In this document: positions 16,670 through 24,803 of the stretch, piece by piece
How the letters are laid out: the number at the start of each line of letters is the position of its first letter
Position numbering within the stretch: the first letter of the stretch is position 1
The notes under the pieces: model-generated
What the model was told of the DNA's origin: nothing
Seen by the model: only the letters and a program-made list of their open reading frames with translations
The model's database searches: none
Assembly: GCA_903845195.1 (NCBI GenBank)
Contig: CAIMWO010000019.1
Location: forward strand, 1 to 64,000
DNA from: an uncultured Phycisphaerales bacterium
GTDB taxonomy: Bacteria; Planctomycetota; Phycisphaerae; WQYP01
DNA: 64,000 bases
Direction: 5' to 3'
Made by a program: the position numbers and the translations under genes

Positions 16670-17383
16670 TTATTTTTCGCCGTCGGCGGGATGGGCCTTT
16701 TCGGCGGCTTCGATTTCCGCTTTGGCCTTATCCAGCTCTTTTTTGAACGCCGGTGACTCCAGAAGTGCCTGGGCAACCGCCTGGCCGAGGACGCGGCCGG
16801 CGACGACATCCGAGGGGTAGTGGACGCCGGCGATGCAGCGGTCCCAGCCGATTTCCTGACCGCGGTTGAGCAGCGTTTCGCGTTTTTCCGGGAAGGCGTC
16901 GGCGAGGACGAGGGCGAAAACCATGCCGCGGGTGGCGTGGCCGCTGGGGTAGCTGGGATCGTTGCCGACATCGAAGAGGGGTTTGATGCGTTTGTCCACC
17001 AGGGCCGGGCGGCGGCGGCGGAAATGGTCCTTGGCCGGGCGGGTGAAGATTTTGATTTCGGCGTCGACGGTCTTGAAAAACGCATCGGTCTGCGGAAGGT
17101 TTTCGGCGGTGAACCATTTTCCAAAGACACTCTCAAAGGCGGTGAATTTGAGGCCGGCCTCCGACTTGACCCGCGCAATTTCGGCCGGGGTACGGGATGT
17201 CTGGAGGGCGAGGAGCAAGTCGATTTCCGCTTTGGCTTCGGCGGAGTTTTCAGCCACCGGCGCTGGCAGGAGTTTGACGCTATCGATGGCCGCGGGACGA
17301 AGAAAGATCGGTGCAGTTCCTGCGCCTAGGGCCGCAACGAGGAGCACGGCGGCCAAAGCGATACGAGGCGTAAATCGGCGCAT
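16670..17383 (-). CDS. Exported PAP2-family acid phosphatase
   Basis: A 237-residue secreted enzyme. Residues 1-23 form a signal peptide (MRRFTPRIALAAVLLVAALG). The three phosphatase motifs are KDHFRRRRP (118-126), PSGH (146-149) and RCIAGVHYPSD (182-192), giving the K-x6-RP, PSGH and R-x5-H-x3-D catalytic set of class A nonspecific acid phosphatases; the Ser that often precedes the last Arg is Asp here. It should release phosphate from organic phosphate esters in the periplasm. ATG 17383 starts the signal peptide. The open frame reaches 17503 only because the decamer repeat upstream is also open. Confidence 0.88.
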   Translation of the reverse strand: MRRFTPRIALAAVLLVAALGAGTAPIFLRPAAIDSVKLLPAPVAENSAEAKAEIDLLLALQTSRTPAEIARVKSEAGLKFTAFESVFGKWFTAENLPQTDAFFKTVDAEIKIFTRPAKDHFRRRRPALVDKRIKPLFDVGNDPSYPSGHATRGMVFALVLADAFPEKRETLLNRGQEIGWDRCIAGVHYPSDVVAGRVLGQAVAQALLESPAFKKELDKAKAEIEAAEKAHPADGEK

Positions 17384-17469
17384 ATCGACCTCTCGAAGAA
17401 TCAGTAACCCTTTGGAATATACCATGTTCCGGCGAAAGCTGTTTTTGCATAATACTGCAGCGCCGACGA

Positions 17470-17503
17470 CGTAAATGAGCCACAAATGAACACGAATAAA
17501 CAC
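17470..17503. repeat. Decamer repeat, single copy
   Basis: GTAAATGAGCCACAAATG followed by AACACGAATAAACACAAAG. It lies between divergent genes and creates a spurious upstream ATG for the SIMPL gene. Confidence 0.8.
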
Positions 17504-17620
17504 AAAGAACGAAACAGAATATGCGGAGGAAAAGCATTTCTGATCCGCGGGCGGCGTGCCGTCCGATACTCATCGAGTTCCAATTATTTTTATCATGGAC
17601 CACTTTTGAAAGGATCTCCC

Positions 17621-18475
17621 GTGTCCACCGATGCGCCTTCCAAGCCGAGCCGTATGATCGTTTCCCTTCAAGTCGGCGGCGTCTTCTTCGCCCTGGCCAA
17701 TGTGATTTGCGTGGCCATTCTGGCTTGGACGTATATGAGCGTGAAGCTGGAGCCCAAGACCATTGAGGTGAAGGGTTCAGCCAAGAAGGCCATCGTTTCT
17801 GACCTGATCACATGGTCGGCGACCATCACGTCTCGTAATGCCGACCTCACCAAAGCCTACGATAAACTCAAAAGTGATGGAGACCATGTTGCGGCCTTTC
17901 TCAAATCGAAAGGAATTCCAGATAAGGAGGTGACCTTTTCCTCCATCAACACGCAAAAAATTTACGCCCGTGAGGTCCTTCCCTCTGCCCAGGTCAAGAC
18001 GAGCGAGGAGAATGCTGACGACAATGACAATAATTCGGAAGAAACCAAATCATCGTCACGAAGCGGCCGACCGATTGTCGTGACCTCTCACAAAATCGAA
18101 AGCTACGTGCTGACGCAGACGATCATCGTTGAGAGCCACGATATGGAACGCGTTCCCGAAGTGTCGCGTTCGGTCACAAGTCTAATTAAGGATGGCTTGG
18201 AGATCGACTCCGGATCGCCCAATTATCTATATACAAAGCTTTCGGAGTTGAAAATTGACATGCTTGCAGACGCCACGAAAGATGCCACCACTCGCGCCAC
18301 CCAAATCGTTGTGAACGCCAACGGTAAACTTGGGAAATTGGTGGAAGCCAGGATGGGCGTCATGCAGATTAATCCGAAAGGTTCGTCAGCGACGAGTGCC
18401 GAGGGGAACAACGACACGACCAGTTTCGAAAAGGAAATCACATCGGTGGTGACGGTGCGGTTCCAATTGAACTGA
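17621..18475 (+). CDS. SIMPL-domain (DUF541) membrane-anchored protein
   Basis: A 284-residue protein with one N-terminal membrane helix (VGGVFFALANVICVAILAWTY) and a large extracytoplasmic SIMPL/DUF541 domain. The start of that domain, IEVKGSAKKAIVSDLITWSA, and the closing KEITSVVTVRFQLN are typical. A charged insert (ENADDNDNNSEETKSSSRSG) interrupts it. The family forms periplasmic oligomers in several bacteria but its role is not settled. I chose GTG 17621 because AAAGGA lies 8 bases upstream; the earlier in-frame ATG (17486) lies in the decamer repeat. Confidence 0.82.
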   Translation: MSTDAPSKPSRMIVSLQVGGVFFALANVICVAILAWTYMSVKLEPKTIEVKGSAKKAIVSDLITWSATITSRNADLTKAYDKLKSDGDHVAAFLKSKGIPDKEVTFSSINTQKIYAREVLPSAQVKTSEENADDNDNNSEETKSSSRSGRPIVVTSHKIESYVLTQTIIVESHDMERVPEVSRSVTSLIKDGLEIDSGSPNYLYTKLSELKIDMLADATKDATTRATQIVVNANGKLGKLVEARMGVMQINPKGSSATSAEGNNDTTSFEKEITSVVTVRFQLN

Positions 18476-18603
18476 TCACGTGAAGCCCCGTCCGAGAATA
18501 TCTCTTGCGTTTTCGCTATCATGGCCGATAGAAGACTATTAAGGATCGTCCCGCGCGCGTTGCGTGGGGGCGAGGCCTGAGTTGCCGGGATGGCTGATTC
18601 TTC

Positions 18604-19113
18604 ATGAAACCACGCACACCTACTTTCATCTGGATTCCGTTTGTGTTCTCGGTGGGCACGATCAGTTGGGCGCTGTTGCTGGCGGGGCTGACGTTGCTGT
18701 GTGCCACGGCGCTGGCTCCGGCGATGCAGGATCGGCGGGCGGCGGAGGTGCAGCGGAACAATCTGCAGGCGACGCTCGATCTGCTGGATCAGAAGATTGC
18801 CCTGCAACAGGAATTCATGAAAGCCGCGACCAAGGATCCGCTGCTGATGGAGCGGTTGGCGGCGCGGCAGCTCAATTTGAATCGGCCGGGGGAGGAAGTG
18901 ATCGTGCTGGATCGCGAGGCGCGATTCCGCGACCACAGCATTTCAACGCTGCTGGCGGAAAGTCTGACGCCGGTGACACCGCAACCGGTGGCGGCGCTGC
19001 CGTGGTATTTCGCGGCGCTGCTGCAGCCGGGGATTCGGCCGCTGGTGGTGCTGGGCGGATGCGCGGCGCTGGTGCTGTCGTTCTTTTTGGGCGTTCGGTA
19101 CGAGCGGTCGTAA
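18604..19113 (+). CDS. Hypothetical membrane protein with central coiled coil
   Basis: A 169-residue protein with a membrane helix near the N-terminus (VGTISWALLLAGLTLLCATA), a long helical stretch (RRAAEVQRNNLQATLDLLDQ and on, about 43-75) and a second membrane helix near the C-terminus (PLVVLGGCAALVLSFFLGV). The layout recalls septum-type small coiled-coil proteins, but both ends being membrane-bound does not fit FtsB or DivIC. No family recognised. It precedes dtd by 42 bases on the same strand, so the two may form an operon. Confidence 0.7.
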   Translation: MKPRTPTFIWIPFVFSVGTISWALLLAGLTLLCATALAPAMQDRRAAEVQRNNLQATLDLLDQKIALQQEFMKAATKDPLLMERLAARQLNLNRPGEEVIVLDREARFRDHSISTLLAESLTPVTPQPVAALPWYFAALLQPGIRPLVVLGGCAALVLSFFLGVRYERS

Positions 19114-19155
19114 ATCTCTCAGTTTATTAGTGCGGCGGAAGGACCAGATACTCAT

Positions 19156-19602
19156 ATGATCGCTGTTGTTCAACGCGTGGTGTACGGGGCGGTACTGGTG
19201 GATGAGCAGATCATCAGCGAGATCGGGGTGGGGATGGTGGTGCTGGTTTCGGTGCATGCCAAGGATGAGGTGGGGGATGTGGAGTGGATGGCGGGAAAAC
19301 TGGCCGGGCTGCGGATCTTCCGTAACGGCGACAAATATTTTGATGCGGACGTGAAGCAGTGCGGCGGATCCGTTCTGCTGGTGAGCAATTTTACGGTGGC
19401 GGCGGAAACGGCCAAGGGACGGCGGCCGAGTCTGAGCCCCGCGGCAGGTCCGGACAAGGGGCGGGAGCTGTTCGACAAGCTGGTCGCGGCGGTGCGGGCG
19501 CAAGGGGTGCAGGTGGAGACGGGGCGGTTTCAGGCGGAGATGCGCGTCGATATTGCCAATGATGGGCCGGTGACTTTCATTGTGGACTCACGCGAAAAAT
19601 AG
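19156..19602 (+). CDS. dtd: D-aminoacyl-tRNA deacylase
   Basis: Removes D-amino acids (classically D-tyrosine) and mischarged glycine from tRNA, a proofreading step outside the synthetase. The 148-residue protein has the family opening MIAVVQRV, the chiral-site stretch LLVSNFTVAAETAKGRRPSL (usual form S-Q-F-T-L) and the C-terminal NDGPVTF (usual N-x-G-P-x-T) that carries the Gly-cisPro pair. The last codons and TAG stop lie inside an AAAATGA-type heptamer array. Confidence 0.93.
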   Translation: MIAVVQRVVYGAVLVDEQIISEIGVGMVVLVSVHAKDEVGDVEWMAGKLAGLRIFRNGDKYFDADVKQCGGSVLLVSNFTVAAETAKGRRPSLSPAAGPDKGRELFDKLVAAVRAQGVQVETGRFQAEMRVDIANDGPVTFIVDSREK

Positions 19603-19628
19603 AAAATGAAAAATGGAAAATAGAAAAA
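19594..19628. repeat. Heptamer tandem array, unit GAAAAAT/AGAAAAT
   Basis: Five 7-nt A-rich units overlap the dtd stop codon (19600-19602). The complementary array is at 43488-43515, where it overlaps the stop codon of the metal ATPase gene. Confidence 0.85.
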
Positions 19629-19650
19629 TGTGGGGGTGGCTTTTGTGGGG

Positions 19651-21117
19651 TTACTGGGCGGGGCGATTGTTGGCACGCCAGCGGGTGGTGAGATCCAGGG
19701 CCATGGCGGCGGCGAGGATGAGGAACAGGGGCATTGCGGCGAAGCGGTAGCGGTTTTGATCATCGTGGGATAGCGCGATGGTCGTGGCGCATACGTAGAC
19801 AAAATTGAAGAAGCAGAAGAGGAGGAGGCCGAGCCGGGCGGTCTCTTCGGGTGCGCTATTGCGATGGCGCACGATACGCCAACAGGCGGCACTCAGCACG
19901 ATCGTCCAATAGGGGATCACGAGGAGCAGGGCGAGGGCGGTAATCCAGCCGGGGCCTTGAGCGCCGATCTGGCCGGCGAATACCCGGTTGAAGCGGTCGA
20001 GCCAGGGGCGCAGGGCGATGGCGTTGGCGTAGTCGGGCTGGTTGAAGGGGACGCACTCGTTGGCGGGCTGCAGGCAGCGGAAGAAATTGTCCTGCACGCT
20101 CTCCCAATAGAGGTGGGGGTAGCGGCCGGCGACGAGGCGGGCGTCTTGATAGTAGAGGTTCGCCACGAGCGTCATTCCGTGGTGGTGCCAGTTCGGGGCG
20201 CCGGTGGATTTCAGGGGGGTATCGAGGAGGGGGATGCCGGTGTTTTGCAGAGGCGGGAGGAGGTCGGCGTAGTCGAGTACGGAGCGGCCGTAGAAATCGA
20301 TGCCGCTGGCGCGCGAGAGGGTGCCGTCGGCGATCAGGCGCTGGAGTTCCTGTGGCGGCAGGTGTCTGGTGCGCATACCGCTGTAGTTGAATTTTCCGTA
20401 GGTGGCGCCGGTGAGCAGGTCGCCGTAGAGGAAGTAATTTTTCGCGGTGGGGAGGAGGGCCAGGAGCACGAACGGAATGCCGCAGCGCATCACCGCAGTC
20501 CAGCGCATGCCCGGCAGGGCCGCGAGGGCGGCCAGGATGAGGATCATCCAGAGCGGGTGGAAGGTGCCGCGGGTCCAGACAATCAGGGCGAGCATCAGGA
20601 AAAATGCCGCGCCATAGCGCGTTTTGTTGGTGGAGAGATAGCCGTAAAGGAAGGCAGCGGCAAGGATGAGCAGGGCCGCGATTACGTACTCATAGAGCAG
20701 CCAGTTTTCGAAGAGCAGGGTCGTCGGATGCACGGCATAGAGCAGGGAGATGACGGTGGCGACGAGCGTGGGGACTTTCAGTTTCAAGAGCAAGCCGTAG
20801 AGTGCCGCGGTCAGGGCCAGGCCGAGGACGATGAAGCAGGCGTTGAAGACGAGTGCGTAGTCATGCGGGGCAACTTTCAGCACGACGCCGAGGAACAGAT
20901 TGAAAAGCGGGGGCTGCTCGTGCAGGTAGTAGAGGCTTTGCCACAAGTGCGTGCGGAGTAATTCTGGATCAATGAACTGCAGGTAGAAGTTGAGTGGCTC
21001 GGCATCGAAACGCACGCCGAGTAGGCAATAGGCATACATGCGGGCGCAGACGGCGGCGAGGAGCGTGAGGCCCAGGCCGATCCAACGGGCTCGAGCAGAC
21101 TGCGGGCGATTCATCAT
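19651..21117 (-). CDS. Multi-pass membrane protein, GT-C glycosyltransferase-like
   Basis: A 488-residue integral membrane protein with about ten helices. The first loop (GVRFDAEPLNFYLQFIDPEL) and LYYLHEQPPLFNLFLGVVLK resemble the acidic and E-Q-P/H-P-P loops of ArnT/PMT/GT39 sugar transferases, with YAVHPTTLLFENWLLYEY as a further family-like stretch. It may transfer sugar from a polyprenyl-phosphate donor to an envelope acceptor. Start ATG 21117 (or 21114). The ROK regulator gene ends 139 bases upstream on the same strand. The true substrate cannot be told. Confidence 0.68.
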   Translation of the reverse strand: MMNRPQSARARWIGLGLTLLAAVCARMYAYCLLGVRFDAEPLNFYLQFIDPELLRTHLWQSLYYLHEQPPLFNLFLGVVLKVAPHDYALVFNACFIVLGLALTAALYGLLLKLKVPTLVATVISLLYAVHPTTLLFENWLLYEYVIAALLILAAAFLYGYLSTNKTRYGAAFFLMLALIVWTRGTFHPLWMILILAALAALPGMRWTAVMRCGIPFVLLALLPTAKNYFLYGDLLTGATYGKFNYSGMRTRHLPPQELQRLIADGTLSRASGIDFYGRSVLDYADLLPPLQNTGIPLLDTPLKSTGAPNWHHHGMTLVANLYYQDARLVAGRYPHLYWESVQDNFFRCLQPANECVPFNQPDYANAIALRPWLDRFNRVFAGQIGAQGPGWITALALLLVIPYWTIVLSAACWRIVRHRNSAPEETARLGLLLFCFFNFVYVCATTIALSHDDQNRYRFAAMPLFLILAAAMALDLTTRWRANNRPAQ

Positions 21118-21165
21118 AGTGCTTCTAACAAAATGCCTTTTCGATAGCAGGCAGATTGTGACATG

Positions 21166-21200
21166 AATAGTGAATTGAGAATAGTGAATAGTGAAAGGAC
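21166..21200. repeat. Heptamer tandem array, unit AATAGTG
   Basis: Five units (AATAGTG, AATTGAG, AATAGTG twice, AAAGGAC) lie between the ROK gene and the membrane glycosyltransferase gene; same family as 8622 and 49377, including the same AATTGAG variant as at 8643. Confidence 0.88.
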
Positions 21201-21256
21201 GCTGCCGTGGGAAAGAAACACCCCGGCGCGTATTGACCCATTTTCTATTCTTGCGT

Positions 21257-22453
21257 TCAGGCGTGCAGAAGTTCGATGGGGGCGAGGAGTTGCTGATCGA
21301 AGACGGACTGGAGGACGATGCCGCAGGCGCCCATGGCGACGGCCTGGTTGCCGAGTTTGGAGATGAGCAACTGGCGGTTGGAATGTTTCCAGGCGTGTTT
21401 TTCGATCTGGTGATTGAGTGCGGGGAGGTAGTATTCGCGGCCGAGGGCCAGGGGGCCGCAGAGGACGATGAGCGAGGGGTTGAAGAGATCGATGAGGTTG
21501 GCGACGCCCAGGCCGAGGTATTGTCCGAGGCGTTCGAGTCCGGCGCGTGCGGCCAGGTCGCCGGCGGAGGCGGCCGCGATAAGTTCGGGCGCGGTGGCGG
21601 GGCGGGTGGCGAGGATGGCGGCCAACGTGGGGGATTGATCGGTTGGCCGACTGCGGACAAATTCGTTGATGGCGTGAGTGGAGCAGAAGGATTCGATGCA
21701 GCCGCGATCGCCACAGGCGCAAGGCGGACCGTTGGGATCGACGGTGATGTGGCCGAATTCGCCGGCCAATTCCTGCGAGCCGCGATAGACGTCGCCATTG
21801 AGCAGGATGCCCATGCCGATGCCTTCGCCGAGGTTGATGCAGAGGACATCGTCGGCGGCGGTGGCTTCGCCGAACCAGCGTTCGGCCAGGGCGAGGCAAT
21901 GGATGTCATGTTCGATGAGCACGGGGACGGGGATCTGGGCCTGGAGGTGATCGCGAATCTGGACATTTTTCCAGCCGGGCATACGGGGGGCGAAGCGCAT
22001 GAGCCCGCGGCGGACGTCCAGGGCCCCTTGGGCGGCGATGCCGACACCGAGGCACATGCGCTGGCGTACCGAGGGTTCTTCGAGGGCGCGGCGCAGCATG
22101 CCGGCGACGAGGTCCAGCACTTCGGCGGGCGGGAGGGCCAGATCGAAGCCGCGGTTCTCCGACCAGAGCGTTTCGCCGGCGAGATTGAGCGCCAGGCATT
22201 TGAGCGAATCGGGCGCGATGTCGACGCCGACGAGCACGTGACTGGCGGGATTGATGGCGAGTTTCACCGGTTTGCGGCCGGACTTGGTGGCGAGCGCACC
22301 TTCTTCACGGATGAGGTTGCGGTTGAGCAGCTCGCGGGTCGTGTTGGTGATGGTACCCCAGGAGAGACTGGTGAGGTGTTGCAGGTCGGTGCGCGAGACC
22401 GAGCCGCGTTCTTTGATGGTACGAAGGATGTGCAACACGCTGAGAGTGGCCAT
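21257..22453 (-). CDS. ROK-family transcriptional regulator
   Basis: A 398-residue NagC/XylR-type regulator. Residues 1-65 form a winged helix (ILRTIKERGSVSRTDLQHLT then SWGTITNTTRELLNRNLI). The sugar-binding ROK domain follows, with VGVDIAPDSLKCLALNLAG (ATP/sugar fold start), INLGEGIGMGILLNG, ELAGEFGHITVDPNGPPCAC and the zinc motif CACGDRGCIE. Such proteins repress or activate sugar-use genes in response to a sugar ligand. The target is not clear: the nearest genes are a membrane transferase and recO. A 216-base gap upstream, which could hold its own operator, shows no obvious palindrome. Confidence 0.88.
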   Translation of the reverse strand: MATLSVLHILRTIKERGSVSRTDLQHLTSLSWGTITNTTRELLNRNLIREEGALATKSGRKPVKLAINPASHVLVGVDIAPDSLKCLALNLAGETLWSENRGFDLALPPAEVLDLVAGMLRRALEEPSVRQRMCLGVGIAAQGALDVRRGLMRFAPRMPGWKNVQIRDHLQAQIPVPVLIEHDIHCLALAERWFGEATAADDVLCINLGEGIGMGILLNGDVYRGSQELAGEFGHITVDPNGPPCACGDRGCIESFCSTHAINEFVRSRPTDQSPTLAAILATRPATAPELIAAASAGDLAARAGLERLGQYLGLGVANLIDLFNPSLIVLCGPLALGREYYLPALNHQIEKHAWKHSNRQLLISKLGNQAVAMGACGIVLQSVFDQQLLAPIELLHA

Positions 22454-22669
22454 AGTTCACCGTCAATGCCGAGATGATCCGGAAGCTGTCCGTGGTCGCG
22501 TTTGGGCGACGGCGGAAGCTTCCACTAGACGATCCATCGGGTGGGACATGGGTGGGCTTAACAGCCGGAATAACTCAAAAATCGGCTTTTTTCGCATATC
22601 GGAGCGAAGCAAGGGGCGATAATGTGGCGTGTGTGAAAATGGGGGACCAATGGACGTTGGAACTATCAA

Positions 22670-23497
22670 TTACCTGAACAGGCTAGGTAGAAGATAGCGC
22701 GTCTTGAGCGGCTTGTCGGTGAGCGCTTCGATCTGGCTGAGCAGCAATTCCAAGGCGGTGGAGAGGGCGGCGGGATCGGCGGGACGGTCGGAGGGACGCA
22801 AGAGGAGTTCTGATGGCGCGGGCAGGCGGGCCAGGGCGATGAGGATGCGGGCGGGAACGGTAGTCTTGTGTGCGTAGCCAGTGGTGGTGGCTGATCCCCC
22901 CCTACCGCTGGCGACCGTTGGGACGCGGGATGAGCAGGCGGTGCAGACCACTCCGCCTGCGGATGGGGCGAAGAGCGTTGGTGTTTCGGGGGCGGCGGTG
23001 GCCAGCGACTTGCCACAGAGGGCGCAGGCTTCGAGCTGCGGGGCGTATCCGGCGGCGACCAGCGCGGCCTTGGTGTAGGCGAGCAGGCCGCGGGCGAACT
23101 GCGGGCCGCCGAGGAGCTTAAGCGCCGCTTCGAGTTCATCGTAAAGCTCGGGATGGGGATCGAGCGGCTGCAGCAGGCGCAGGGTGACTTCGGCGGCAAC
23201 CATCGCGGCGTTGAGGCCGGGGAGGTTGGCCCGCAGGGTTTTGCGATGATCGGCCAATTCCCAGGCGTGCAGGGTGCCGAGTTCGGCGGTCTGCTTGGGC
23301 GAAATGAAAACGACCTCGCCGGAGGTGAGCAGATCGAGCGGACCGGACATGGTGGATTTCTTGGAGGGGCGTTTCGAGCCTTTGGCGATGAGGGGGAGCA
23401 GGCCATGGGTCCGCGCGAAAACGCCGACGACCTGGCTGGTCTCGGAGAAATCGGTGACGCGAAGAACGATGGCGGTGTCGGAGAGGTAAGTGGGCAT
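22670..23497 (-). CDS. recO: DNA repair protein RecO
   Basis: RecO works with RecR (and RecF) to load RecA on gapped DNA. The 275-residue protein begins with the OB-fold stretch AIVLRVTDFSETSQVVGVF followed by LLPLIAKGSKRPSKKSTMSG. It has the helical middle (LLQPLDPHPELYDELEAALK) and a zinc site: C-A-L-C-G and V-V-C-T-A-C-S. It is a little longer than E. coli RecO (242). The start ATG 23497 fits the family; an upstream extension to 23599 has no similarity. It is divergent from galE. Confidence 0.88.
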   Translation of the reverse strand: MPTYLSDTAIVLRVTDFSETSQVVGVFARTHGLLPLIAKGSKRPSKKSTMSGPLDLLTSGEVVFISPKQTAELGTLHAWELADHRKTLRANLPGLNAAMVAAEVTLRLLQPLDPHPELYDELEAALKLLGGPQFARGLLAYTKAALVAAGYAPQLEACALCGKSLATAAPETPTLFAPSAGGVVCTACSSRVPTVASGRGGSATTTGYAHKTTVPARILIALARLPAPSELLLRPSDRPADPAALSTALELLLSQIEALTDKPLKTRYLLPSLFR

Positions 23498-23606
23498 CGG
23501 GAGATTATAGGTTATTTGCTCGAGGTATAGCAGAATCGATGCTACACATTGTCGTGCGAACGGCAAAAACCCAGGTATGGGCGTCGAAATGAATCCCAAT
23601 TTTTTG

Positions 23607-23629
23607 TACTAATTTTCTCTAAATTAGTA
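23607..23629. promoter_or_regulatory. Palindrome in the recO-galE divergent region
   Basis: TACTAATTT and AAATTAGTA are perfect 9-base arms around TCTCT, with a further CCAAT/ATTGG pair outside. The AT-rich block is unusual for this GC-rich region and lies about 110 bases from recO and 120 from galE. It looks like an operator or promoter element. Confidence 0.45.
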
Positions 23630-23749
23630 ATTGGCGTTTGCGATGGACGCTGATGCGGTCGTCTGGACCATCGCTTCGCGCGGCGTGGGCCATTGCTTCC
23701 CGCGTTGAAATCCTCACAATGAGCGGTTCAACTTTTTCTGGAGGATGTG

Positions 23750-24736
23750 ATGAACATTTGCGTGATCGGCGGAGCGGGGTATATCGGGTCGCATGCGGTG
23801 AAGCTGCTGGTGGAGAAGGGGCACGCGGTCACGTGCATCGATAATCTTTCCAATGGGCATCGGGCGGCGGTGCATCCGAAGGCGGCGTTTTATGTGGCGG
23901 ACCTGGCGAACACCGCGGCGATCATCGCCATATTTCAGAAGCAGAAGATTGAAGCGGTGATGCATTTTGCTGCGTCGGCGTATGTGGGCGAGTCGGTAAC
24001 CGATCCGCGGAAATATTATCGCAACAACGTGAGCAACACGGTGAGCATGCTGGATGCGATGAGCGCGGCGGGGGTGAAGAAGCTGGTGTTTTCGAGCACG
24101 TGCGCGACGTACGGGATGCCGCCGAAGATGCCGATCACGGAGGATCTGCCGCAGAATCCGATCAATCCGTACGGCGACAGCAAGTTGATGGTGGAGCACA
24201 TTTTGAAGGATGTGGCCAAGGCCGAGGGACTGGCGTTTGCGGCGCCCCGGTATTTCAACGTGGCGGGTTGCGCGCCGGACGGGGCGATCGGCGAGGACCA
24301 TCGGCCGGAGACGCACATTATTCCGGCACTGCTGAACGTGGCGCTGGGCAAACGGAGCCACATGGATCTCTACGGCACCGATTATCCGACGAAGGATGGA
24401 ACATGCGTGCGGGATTATGTGCACGTGTGGGACCTGGTCGAGGCGCATCTGGTGCTGCTGGAGAATCTCAAGCCGGGGCAGGGGTTGTTTTACAATTTGG
24501 GCGTGGGGCGCGGGTATTCGAACCGCGAGATCATCGATGCGGTGCGGCGGGTGACGGGCAAGAAGATCACGATCATCGAAGCGCCGCGGCGGGCGGGCGA
24601 TCCGCCGGAGCTGTTTGCGGCGCCGGATAAGATCAAGCGCGAGCTGGGCTGGTCGGCGCGGTTTACGAATCTCGATGAGATCGTGCAGACGGCGTGGAAT
24701 TGGTTCAGTAAGAATCCCAATGGTTATGACAAGTAA
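23750..24736 (+). CDS. galE: UDP-glucose 4-epimerase
   Basis: Interconverts UDP-glucose and UDP-galactose for galactose use and polysaccharide synthesis. The 328-residue SDR-type enzyme has the NAD-binding GGAGYIG (7-13), the catalytic Ser/Thr in FSSTCATYG (114-122) and the Y-x3-K pair Y141/K145 in NPYGDSK, plus RYFNVAG and the late GDPPELFAAPDKI typical of GalE. The ATG (23750) follows a GGAGG ribosome site; a GTG three bases earlier is in frame but too close to it. A palindromic repeat follows the stop. Confidence 0.93.
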   Translation: MNICVIGGAGYIGSHAVKLLVEKGHAVTCIDNLSNGHRAAVHPKAAFYVADLANTAAIIAIFQKQKIEAVMHFAASAYVGESVTDPRKYYRNNVSNTVSMLDAMSAAGVKKLVFSSTCATYGMPPKMPITEDLPQNPINPYGDSKLMVEHILKDVAKAEGLAFAAPRYFNVAGCAPDGAIGEDHRPETHIIPALLNVALGKRSHMDLYGTDYPTKDGTCVRDYVHVWDLVEAHLVLLENLKPGQGLFYNLGVGRGYSNREIIDAVRRVTGKKITIIEAPRRAGDPPELFAAPDKIKRELGWSARFTNLDEIVQTAWNWFSKNPNGYDK

Positions 24737-24747
24737 CAACGCACGGT

Positions 24748-24780
24748 AGCCCAGGGACTGCAATCCCTGGGCTTGGATTG
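24748..24780. repeat. Palindromic repeat AGCCCAGGGA...TCCCTGGGCT, copy 2
   Basis: Twelve-base arms with one mismatch lie 12 bases after the galE stop codon, followed by TGGATTG as in copy 1 (6431-6462). It may end the galE transcript. Confidence 0.7.
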
Positions 24781-24803
24781 ATGCGTGTGTTTTCCTATGC
24801 GGC

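Noticed and set aside
21118..22047. N-terminal extension of the membrane protein at 19651-21117 to about 798 residues
   Set aside because: The extension is antisense-style, Ser/Pro/Ala-rich and overlaps the ROK gene in another frame. Homology-like sequence begins at MMNRPQ.
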